This document shows, one piece after another, positions 54,350 through 64,000 of a stretch of DNA of 64,000 nt. The notes under the pieces were generated by a model. That model was not told the origin of the DNA. It made no database searches and worked only from the letters and a program-made list of their open reading frames with translations. The first letter of the stretch is position 1; each line of letters begins with the position of its first letter. The translations under genes were made by a program, and so were the position numbers. Source of the DNA: Larus michahellis (Eukaryota > Chordata > Aves > Charadriiformes > Laridae); contig NC_133911.1 of the NCBI RefSeq assembly GCF_964199755.1, positions 434,001 to 498,000 on the forward strand. The letters are read 5' to 3'.

Positions 54350-56595
54350 CTGTAAATGAAGTGGCTAACAGCGTTCGACAATACAAAGGCAATCCCTCTT
54401 GTCCCCTTCCTGTGGCAGGTGTGGAAAAAATGACCGAGAAAATCGAGGAAATGACCAAGACAACAGGAAAGCAAGAGGAGGAAAGAGCTAAGAAAATTTA
54501 TAATCTGTTTGTTACAACTCTCTGAGGTGGAGAAAGAATCCCACTCTTCCCCTGAACCCTCCCATGTCTCGATCATTAAAAAAAAACGCCCTCCCACGAC
54601 ACCGATCCAAGAGAAACAGGACCCGCTCTGGGATTTCCTGTGGCTTTGCCTGTGCTACTATGGAGAGCACAGGAGTAAACGGGGTAGAAAATCTACCCCG
54701 GTACCACGAGCACGAGTGCTTGAGTTGCAAGGTAAAGCAGAGTGAAGAAAGAATTTTTCCAGGAGGGTGGCTGCTCCAGTCCATGGTAAGCGGTTCTCCG
54801 GTCCAGATAGGAACTCCTCTGCTAATAGTGGGCACTGGTGTGCAGTGTACCCTATTGCCCTCAAATCATAAAGGGGCAAAATCTGTCACTATTTCTGGTG
54901 GGACAGGCGGTTCTTGAGAACTGACTGTACTGGAGGCTGAAGTGAGCCTAACTGGGAATAAATGGGAACTGTATCCCGTTGTGACTGGCCCAGTTGCTCC
55001 GTGCATCCTTGGTGTAGACTGCCTCTAGAGAGGGTATTTCAAAGACCTGAAAGGGTATTGGTGGGCTTTTAGTGTAGCAGCTGTAGAGACTGAGGACGTT
55101 ACACAGCTGTCTGCCTTACCTGGCCTTTCAGCTGACCCTTCTGTGGTGGGACTGCTGAAGGTCAAAGAACAGCAGGTGCCAATTGCTACTGCCACGGTGC
55201 ATCGACGATAGTACTGCACCAACTGAGACTCCCTGATTCCCATCCAGAACCTGGTTCGTCAGATGGAGACCCAAGGAGTGCTCAGCAAGACTCGCTCACC
55301 CTTTAACAGCCCAATATGGCCAGTGTGGAAGTCTGACGGAGACGGGAGATTAACAGTAGACTACCACGGCCTGAAGGAAGCCACACCACCACGGAGTGCT
55401 GCTGTGCCAGACCTGCTAGAAGTGCAACAGGAACTGGAGTCAAAGGCAGCCCAATGGTATGCTCCAGTTGACACTGCTAATGCATTTTTCTCTCTTCCTT
55501 CAGCAGCAGAGTGCAGGCCACAGTTTGCTTTCACCTGGAGAGGCATCCAGTATGGACTGCCCCAGGGGTGGAAAGACAGCCCTGCTATTTGCCATGGGCT
55601 GATCCAGACTGCACTGGAGAAGGCTGGGGCTGCAGGACACCTGCAATACACTGACGATATGATTGTGTGGGGTAATAGAGCAGAAGAAGGTTTCAAGAAA
55701 GATCAGAAAATAACCAAGATCCTTCTGAAAATGGGTTTTGCCATAAAAAGAGGTAAGGTCAAGGGACCTGCAGGAGACACCCAGATTTTGGGAATCAAGT
55801 GGCAAGATGGTCATTGCCACATCCCTATGGATTTGATTAACAAAAGAACAGCTATGTCCCCGCCTCCTAACAACAAGGAAACACAAGCCATTGTAGGCGT
55901 TGTGGGTTTCTAGAGAATGCATAGCCCAGGTTATAGTCAGATTGTGAAACCTCTCTATGAAGGGACTGAAAAGAAAAATGATTTTAGGTGGGGTCCTGAG
56001 CAACGACAGGCCTTTGAGGAAAGTCAACAAGAGACCGTGCATGCAGTAGCTCTTAGAGCAGTCGGAACAGGACGGTCCATTAAAAATGCGCTCTCCACTG
56101 CAGCCGGGGACAATGGACCTACCTGGAGCCTCTGGCAGAAGGCACCAGGGGAGAGTCGAGGTCGACCCCTAGGATCCTGAGGTCGAGGATACAAAGGCTC
56201 TGAGGCCAACCTTGCCCCAGCTGAGAAAGAAATTCTGGCAGCATGTGAAGGAGTTGGAGCTGCTTCAGAGGTAATTGGTACCCGAGCACAGCTCCTCCTG
56301 GTGCCCCGATGGCCAGTGCTGGGCTGGATGCTCCAAGGCAAAGTTCCATTTACTCATCACGCCACCGATGCTGCCTGGAGTAAGCGGGTTGCCTTAATCA
56401 CGCAGTGAGCTCGAATAGGAAACCCCGATCGTCCAGGAATTGTAGAAGTGATCACAAACTGGCCTGAAGGCAAAGACTCCGGAATGCCACCAGAGGAGGC
56501 GGTGTCTCGTGCTGAGGAAGCCCCACCATATAACAAACTCTCTGATAATGAGAAACAGTGTGCTCTGTTCACTGATGGCTCTTGTCGTCCTACGG
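54350..56595 (+). mobile_element. ERVL (class III) retrovirus fragment, plus orientation
   Basis: Order: gag-side sequence with stops, a protease-like segment (IGTPLLIVGTGVQCTLLPSN near 54810-54870), the linker QQVPIATATVHRR, and RT in a 216-codon frame (55263-55913) with KTRSPFNSPIWPVWK and active site YTDDMIVWG. The connection region and the first RNase H motif LFTDGSCR at about 56570-56590 follow. The element is cut there by a CR1 fragment; integrase and LTRs are absent. It is inverted relative to the ERVL at 15-18.5 kb. Confidence 0.85.
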
Positions 56596-56604
56596 CTCCA
56601 CTCC

Positions 56605-56815
56605 CTGATCAGGGGTTCCTCCCCACCTTGCCTGTAGGCCCCCTTTAGGGACTGGAAGGGGCTCTAAGGTCTCCCCGGCGCCTTCTCTTCTCCATGTGGA
56701 ACAACCCCAATTCTCTCAGCCTGCCCTCACAGCAGAGGGGCTCCAGCCCTCTGAGCAGCTTCATGGCCCTCCTCTGGACCCCTTCCAACAGATCCACGTC
56801 CTTCTTGTGCAGAGG
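56605..56815 (-). mobile_element. CR1 LINE fragment
   Basis: Minus-strand CR1 C-terminal/3' region ([20 protein letters not shown] on minus). Short, and it interrupts the ERVL RNase H region. Confidence 0.8.
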
Positions 56816-57303
56816 ACTCCAACAAACATGGAAACACACATTGTTCTCATCTGCAGCAGCGCTCAGGTTTCCACACCGTGCTCTCACAGCCAGAGTTTGC
56901 AGAGACAGGGCCAGGTCTGACTCTTGTTCTTCAGTTTGAGCGTGACTGTTCCTCCTCCTATTATCTCCTGTGTGTTTATACACTATAAAATATCAGTCAC
57001 ATTTGGAGCGATATCACAACAAATATGTAAACACGCTCCAGTTCTTTTCCCCTTTGAAGGTAGGTACAAGGATTGCTCTTCAGTCGCTGGAGCTGTAACG
57101 CCATCCCTCGGTTTAAAAAAGGCCCTTTGGCTCGTACCCTTACTAGTCAAGCAGTAGTTTTATCCGAAACATTGTTTAACATGCTCTTTTCTCTGGCCCA
57201 TGATCCTGGTATTTTACTGACCTAAATTTCCCTGAAGCTGGTTTCAGTCAACCTTTTCTGGTGAAGACTAAGGAAAAATGTATTTGCCACTACTGTTTCA
57301 ACC
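56816..57303. other. Unrecognised sequence before the duplication join
   Basis: AT-rich, with no element or exon recognised. It differs from what lies left of 24352, so 57303/57304 marks the edge of the duplicated segment. Confidence 0.5.
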
Positions 57304-57444
57304 ACTATTTCTTCTCTCTTTTCCTTCCTGGCTTTTACTTTTAAAATGCAAAAGAATTATTAGGGGCTCTAAGGAAAATTCATTTTGTGTCCTCGGTTTC
57401 TTGATTTTATCTCTACCCGTGCACGACATTATCCGGTGCCTTAT

Positions 57445-57802
57445 TGTAGGAATGTATCTGAGAGAAAATGGCCATGTGAGCCAGCCTCCCTACTGTGAGA
57501 GATCAGATTAAGGACAAAACAGGTGGTAGAAGATGGAATTAGTACATGGGAAAAACGGGAACTGAGAAGGTAGGAAACATGTTGTGCTAATGACTAAGCA
57601 ATTTACTATGCGAATTCTTGTAACCAATCTGATCTGTGAATGAACTGCATGCACAGCGCGTGGACAGTGTAACTAGCTAATCAGAAATGAGCGAGTTGCG
57701 TGTACGGCTACAACACAGGGTATAAAAGATGATGATCTGCGCTTAATAAACGGCTCCTGTTGATTCACATTGGATCGTCTGGAGTCCAGTTATTTCTCCT
57801 CA
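57445..57802 (+). mobile_element. Solo class II LTR, duplicated copy
   Basis: Counterpart of 24493-24850 with the same CCTTAT target duplications (57439-57444, 57803-57808), TATAAAA at 57721-57727 and AATAAA at 57745-57750. Visible differences are few, for example TTTCTCCTCA instead of TTTCCCCTCA at the end. Confidence 0.9.
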
Positions 57803-59132
57803 CCTTATGCCTTTGTCATAGGAACATTTCTCATTGCACACATGGGAAATGCCCGGTGAGCACACTGAACAACTAGGATGGACCGGTGCTTTTGGATTCT
57901 GGGAAGTCAAAATTCGAGTGGCTTAACTGGAAAGCCTGCTTTACCTTGTGCAGAAAACACCTGAAATCCACCAAGAACGCCTTGACACGAGAAGGCACAA
58001 ACTACAGGAAGTGAAATCCAGGACTAATTCTGGTTTGTTCTTGTTTTAACCACCAGAAGTAGAGGATGCCCAGTCTCTAACCCAATATTTAAAATGTGAT
58101 AGTCACCCCACTGAAAAAATTATCACTACTGCTATTTACTATTTACTATTTACTATTCCTGTACTACTAAATACCCCAGTAACAGTACCTATAAACTATG
58201 ACACTTTCTGAACAAAATAGTCTCCGCGAATGGAAGCCCTCAAATGCTGCTTTAATTTATCATACTTTCAAACAGAACTCCTCTGGGGCAAATCCCAGCA
58301 GCCAAACAGCCGAGGGCTTTCCCTACGGAATTCAACCGTTACCGTGACGTTATGCCCTTAATGCACAACGAGAAGTATTTCGTACCATGCTGGCTTCCTG
58401 GCAGTTGAGCAACACCCACAACTGCCACCTCTTTTTTTTTTTTTTTAAATTACGTCTGTCTTAACAAGATCGAGCTAATTAAATTTACGCTTTCCAGATT
58501 GTCACTGTTCAGAGCAGTTTAAAGCAGAAGCCTGACTTTCTAGTGGGCTTTCTTCTTCTGCCAAACTCATCTGCTGAGCCCCACTATTAATGGAAGGGTT
58601 AGTTCTGTATCACGGCACCACCATGTGAAAATGCCACTACTAAAGCTTCTATTTCAAAAACACAAGCACCTTGGGGATCAGCAGAGTTATGAGAGGAAAC
58701 AGAGACTACAGGGCATCTTAAAGCATGTGTGTAAATGTTTGCTGGCAAACGACAACAGCTTTCTAAACAAACTGGAACAATGTTGAAATGTGACAGCTTC
58801 ACACATAACGTTATTTTAAAATAGTCGGTCCCAGCTGTTACTACTGGCTGTACGTTTGGGGCCGTATGCTACCTTTTACAATATAAACTCAAGTCCACTT
58901 GGCACGTGAACAACGTGCACCTCTTGGCAATACCTCCCCCCGTTGCATCAGTTCAAAAGATTTAAAGTCCTACCAGTCTTTTCAAAACTAAACGCGTTGC
59001 TATGTTATTTTTCACACACGTTCGCTACCAGCAAGCTTTTACTGCTGGTGTTTTTCCGTCACTAGTCTTTTCTCTGCTAATGTCCCGCTGTCACTGGAAA
59101 TCTCATCACATTGGACGGTTTACTGAAAACAT

Positions 59133-59138
59133 TTTATT
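59133..59138 (-). terminator. Polyadenylation signal, RBBP6-like copy 2
   Basis: AATAAA on the minus strand, the duplicate of 26174-26179. Confidence 0.5.
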
Positions 59139-59531
59139 GTAATCAAAAAGTGACGTAACAGGGCTCTGTGTATTCTGCAAATCATTCTGACGATGTTTTA
59201 TAATCAGTTATAACAGCTTCTTCTGACAGGCAATTAAAAAAAACACACTGCACCATGACAATGTTCAGAGCACCTGAAACTCCACCCAAAGTAATGAACG
59301 GTGGTTAAAACTAAGATGCCCCAACAAAACCTTTCACGTTGCATTGTCACAACTCACAATTCTGTACCAAATGTTCACTTCTATAAAGCTCCGATGTAAA
59401 AATCAAATAATCCAGCTGCAATACTTTAAGGGCAGCACAGTCTCCTTCATGCCGTTACTTGCAACGCCTGAATTTGTTTCCATTTTAACAAAATGGGATA
59501 CAGATGACTGAAGAATTCAGCCAGTTTTTCA

Positions 59532-62500
59532 TTATCTGTCCTTCCATGGACTGACAGATTTCACTTTTTGGTCATCCTTCTCTTTCCTCTTCTTCGATTT
59601 TTTTCTTCTTGTGTTTGTGGTTTTGGCTCTTTGCGAATTCTGTTCCGTGTCCAATGTGTTTCTTACGCTGCTTGTGTTTCTTATGCTTCTTGTGCTGTTT
59701 CTTCTCTTTTTTCCTTTTCTTTTTCTTGCTGTCTTGACTCTCTCCTGAGCTGGCACTGCCGCTGTGGCTTCGAGTCCAGCTCTCAGAAGGGCTTTGACTG
59801 TGGCTGTGGCTAACGCTGGGACCGCTTTGACTTTGACTTTGGCTTGCATCAGGCTGGTCAACTGCAGGAGGTGCCGCTGTATCCTCTTTCGCCTTAGCAA
59901 CAGCCTTGTCTTTCGGCTCTTTAGGATTTTTTCCTGCAGCTTCCTCATCTTTTGCAGACACGTTACTTCAACAGACGTCTTCAGCGGGGGCTGTTATGTC
60001 ATTATTATACTGCTCCATGGTCTTGATGGCAAAACACAATGATGGTCCTTATCAAACATTTTATCTACTTCTCTTCTTCTTTTTTCGGGTTTTGCATCAG
60101 AAGGTTTGCTGTTTTCAGCAGGTTTTTTGACTTATGCTCTTTGTTGGAGGGCTTGTCCGACTTGGTTTCTTTTCTTTCATTTTCTTGGTTTCTTTTCTTG
60201 GTTTCTTTTTTTTCATCTTTGCATTTCCTTCTCTTTTTTCTCCTTTTCAGACATCGATTGGAAAGCAATAGAATCTGCTTCCAAAGGCTCGTCTCGCACA
60301 GGGGTGGTGTCATCTCTGTCTGGGAGCGTGGACAGAGAGCCTCTTTTAACGTCTTCTGCTGTTACTGGCTCTCTTGCTTTTCTCGCACCTTCTAAAAACT
60401 CAGCATTGGGAAATCCTTTATTCTCATCCCCTTTTCTTCTCTTCCGGTGCTTTTACATTCGTTTCCTTTGCCATCTTCCAGTGGATATGCCATGTCCTTC
60501 TTATTTGATTTTGGTGGATCTTTGATGCCGTGGCGCTCTCTTCCAGGAGGTTTTTCAGGGTCATGTCCATCATGGCAAATTCTCTTGTCCGGTCCCAGGT
60601 GGACCAAACCTATCTGGAGAAATGGTCTCTCTATTTACTGGTGGTCGAGGTTGAGCGCCAACAGCAAAGCCCTTGTAAAACTTTTCGTACCATTCTCTAT
60701 AGTTCCTTCCGCATTCTCTGTAACTCTCCTTTTCAGATGGATCTCTGAGGTCAACAGATCTGCCATGGTAAGCTTTCATATCATACGGGGGAACTTCTCA
60801 GTATCTGTTAAAGTACTGCCTTTCTCCATCCCCTTGAGGTGTAGTCCGTTTAGTGGGAGACTGGCCTCTAAACGCTGGAGACCTTGATGGTGAATGGTAT
60901 CTTCTGTATGGGGGCGACCGTGACCTTGAACGGTGATAACCGTGTGACCTTGACCTAGAGCGATAGTTACGACGCATCTCTTTGCCTCTTCTTGGATAGG
61001 GTGGTGATCGTGAGAAGGAAGGAGAACGGGAACGACCAATGGATCGAGAGTAGGAGCCAGAGTGGGAAGAACCTGATCTTGACTTGGAGTGGGTGTATGA
61101 ACTTCTAGAGTGAAATGAAGCCCTATAGGGAGAATTGGACCTAAGAAAAAAAAACAACACAAAAACAATAAATGAAGTTAATTCACACCAGTCACTCTCC
61201 CGTTTGGTTTTTTTCCTCCCAAAATTAGTTGTTTGGCGTTTTTTTTCCCCTCTCCAGATGCTTATGTCAAAGCTGCTTTCAGCTGCTGACATAACGCTAC
61301 TGCCGATTGAAGAACGTGATAACATGTAAAAGTTTCTGCTTACAAGACAGAACACCTGCTGCTTTGATAGTGTAAAAGCATAGAGGAAGGGTAAGTCTAT
61401 ATCCACTCATTTCTGTCACATGAACGACCGCAGCTATTGATTGAAGGTGCCGTATACTGGCTTCTGCTGGTACGTGGAGGCACACGTGTTTCACTACTCG
61501 GGCACGACACGCAGTGCAAATCCTTTTTGGTGCAGTAAGACGCCAAGAGAGCAAGTCTTAATGGTTACAGTGCACTATCAAACATCAAGAAGACACAATT
61601 CAGCCTGAAGACAGTAAAGGTCAATTTTAAAATGCCCGCTCGGTCGATTTAACTTCACTACTGATTTGGCAATTTGTACAAGATGCAAAATACGGCAAAA
61701 GACGGATTGTGCGGCAATCCGACATACAGGGCACTTCTAGCCAGATGTCCTAGCAAAATTTTGCACATCATAGCTCTAACCAAGGATAGTGACGGCTTCT
61801 GAACTCAGCCTCTAGTACTATGACCCATTGCCGTTACTCTAGGAAAGGTACTGGCAGCGTCACTAATAGAGCTATTCAGACTGCCGCCTGCATGATTTTT
61901 GGGGATCGAAGACGTCAGCTACCCTGAGCTTTCTCTTCACAAGTTTTGCTTTTATTATTTTTTAAAGAACCATTTCACATTATTCCGTGTATGTTCCTTA
62001 GCATCATTCCTCCCCTTTAGTAAGAGAGCTTTAGGAAGAGAGACACCTGCTCCTTAACAACTGCTGCCCAATTCTATCCATCTGTCTACTGTAACCTCTG
62101 CCCTATGTGAGCTAGTACCCTACATAGGAAACTCCCATCGCAGCTAAAATCAAGTTTTTCAGCTCTGTTCGGCCAGCAATCAAAAGGGTGGCTTTCCTTT
62201 GATTCTATTTCCTTTTTATATGTAACTACAGTTTCCTCAAAAACCGTTCATTTTTCTGAGTCCTCTTTTCAATCATGTACCGGGGTTTTATGTTAAATAA
62301 TGTCACGGCAAGCACAGACTCCCTCTGTCAAAGCCAATTCAAATTAAGCCATTTAAAAATTAATGACCACTTGTATTCTCCACAGCTATCTGGGCATACT
62401 TTCTTCATTGTAAATCAGCGGTTGTGTAAGTTAGGTGTTATGGCCTCGTTACAAGCAGTAATATATGGAATTGCTGTGGAATACTTACAGTTCCCAGCCT

Positions 62501-64000
62501 GGTCCGCCACCTGCTGAGCGAGGTGTACTGGCTCTCATTGGATGACCTTTTGGAGTCGGGAGAGGAAAAAGAGGAAAATCCCATTCAGTGTATCTGAAGG
62601 CAATTTTTTTAAAGAAATTCTGAAGTTATAGTCACGTACCAGTCGTGGGCACTGATTGTCCTTGGGGGCCCGGAAGACTTGGGAATGCTGGTTGTCTTCG
62701 TACAGGAACCTGACGGGCCTTGTCAGTAAATGCAAACGGTTGGAAAACAAGCTCCACTAAATGCAAGAATCACTGCATATGTTGAAATACAACTTACCTT
62801 CTCTTTCAACAAACTGCTGACTGACCGCGAGGAAGATGCAGAAGGCTCAGCAGCAGTCACCAGAGCAGCAGGAGGTAATACGCTAGCGGCATTGCTACAA
62901 AAAAACCCCAAATTTTTATTGTTCAAGCAGTCTTTTGAAGTGCTACTTGAAATGGGAAGTCCAAGGTGAGAAAAGGCTGACTACTGTAAATGGACAAAAA
63001 AATTTACAAAATAGTCTTCACCAGATTTACAAAAGTGAAGCTGGCCGATTCCAAATGCAGCGCTGTCGAGAAGTCCATGCGGACTGCTGGCAGTTAAAGA
63101 GAAAGCTCACTGGAAACATATTTCATTCAGGTAGCTGCGCAGGAAAGGATTGGAGTACGTTTAACCCCCAGAGAGAGCCTCAGTTGTGGAAGATGGAAAC
63201 ACTGCAATTCTGTTAGGAAATGTTTCTGTGCTACTTCAGGGGCTGCCTTAGAGGTTCTTTTGGACTGTGATCCTTTGTAGTCAGCGGTACGGCTGAGCCT
63301 GACACTCTTCTGGACAGAGTGGCTGTTTGCATCCAAGGCACACAGTCGAAGGATATAAGCCCTGAACAATAGCACAGGTTTTTCACGTATTTTCCGATGA
63401 CTTCATGGGTTGCACACTTAGACGGTCATGTTTGTAAATACTTTACATTTACAGTGCTTCAGTGTTTATTATCCAATCGATACGCGTCACTGACTACGCT
63501 GCGTATTACTGAGGGTGACTCTGACTTATCATAAGATCGATGACAGAAATACTGTAGAAAGAAGTACTGTGAAAACACCTGGCCTATTTTACCCATAATT
63601 GTGCTTTGACACTTTTCATGAAAATGTTATTTCCTCAGGACTAAAGAGAAATCAACGCACTCAAGAAGGTTTGCCATAACAAAATGGTTTCTTTAGGGAT
63701 TGCTAGCCGCTTCAAATGAAAGGGCTCCTGGGGAAAAAGCGTTCCTCTCTCAGGGTAAGCCTGTACGCAATGACTGATAAGGGAAGCAAACAAGCAATAC
63801 TTGTGAGAACATTCTTGCAGGAGGCACACTTCCAACTTACCAAAGTGTCCTCATTCAAAGCGAGGACTTTCACAAAACAGAACTTCCGCAGTTATCTGGA
63901 ACTGTCACTAATGAGACATAAATCGCTGGCGGAGAAGCTCAAGAAGAGGAATCTAACTTTGGCATCTGGGTGTCTCTCACATTCATGTTGATCTACAGAT
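59532..64000 (-). pseudogene. RBBP6: RBBP6-like gene copy 2 (3' part, runs off window)
   Basis: Counterpart of 26573-30825. Exons 62894-62798, 62718-62640 and 62546-62489 match copy 1. The RS exon (start 61140) keeps the SRSPPYPRRG...YRSRSRSHGYHRSRSRSPPY region lost from copy 1 but has an in-frame TGA at 60798-60800 (RY*EVPPYDM). After the stop it keeps YDMKAYHGRSVDLRDP and a Trp/Tyr/Lys-rich segment. It then loses a stretch present in copy 1, near 60170-60240, replaced by a TTTCTTT-type low-complexity run. It shares with copy 1 the C-terminal collapse with TGA and the run of seven A at 59598-59604. Not functional as read. Confidence 0.85.

Larger units (their letters stand above)
57304..64000. 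repeat. Segmental duplication, right copy (continues past window end)
   Basis: Direct repeat of 24352-30825. The join at 57303/57304 shares only two to three bases (AC before TATTTC) with the left boundary, so the breakpoints are essentially non-homologous. Small slippage differences exist, for example three instead of two TATTTAC units near 58135. Confidence 0.95.

Overview
The window is bird nuclear DNA. This is shown by CR1 LINE fragments (one keeps the octamer 3' end and a 326-codon reverse-transcriptase frame), avian ERVL-type pol, a class II retrovirus whose Env transmembrane protein resembles the alpharetroviral type, and multi-exon vertebrate genes with GT-AG introns. There is no bacterial-style gene organisation. 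Most long open frames are artefacts of GC-skewed repeats or low-complexity DNA; real coding content is a set of exons, nearly all on the minus strand.

Layout. 1-7.5 kb: a G-rich nested minisatellite, split by a heavily deleted gammaretrovirus-like provirus (minus strand, LTR at 3313-3838, proline-tRNA primer site), then a C-rich minisatellite. 7.5-7.8 kb: a broken piece of a metabotropic glutamate receptor. 7.8-14.4 kb: a QRICH2-like (DUF4795) coiled-coil gene on the minus strand with 13 phase-compatible exons. The next exon, carrying the conserved FHCLSC segment, lies on the opposite strand, and a second inverted copy of an internal exon lies at 14.7 kb. 15-18.5 kb: ERVL (minus). 18.5-24.35 kb: a class II provirus with an initiator-Met tRNA primer site, a doubled matrix start, no recognisable pol, two Env TM copies and a nested CR1.

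24.35-57.3 kb appears to be one unit of a tandem duplication: its first ~6.5 kb recur at 57,304-64,000 at visibly high identity and in the same order. The unit holds a solo LTR with perfect 6-bp target duplications, an RBBP6-like gene copy on the minus strand (zinc knuckle and RING intact, DWNN and C-terminal parts damaged), a CpG-rich promoter-like block near 44.1 kb, CR1 pieces, a KLHL10-like BTB-BACK fragment, and a second ERVL in plus orientation.

How the parts fit together: this is not a functional gene cluster. Pieces of genes I would not expect to be neighbours (QRICH2, a group III GRM, RBBP6, KLHL10) sit in a retroelement-rich, rearranged and recently duplicated setting. That is what one expects of a repeat-rich degenerate compartment such as a W or germline-restricted chromosome or an unplaced repeat scaffold; this placement is inference. 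Several single-base indels could be real decay or assembly error, and the two explanations cannot be separated from the sequence alone.
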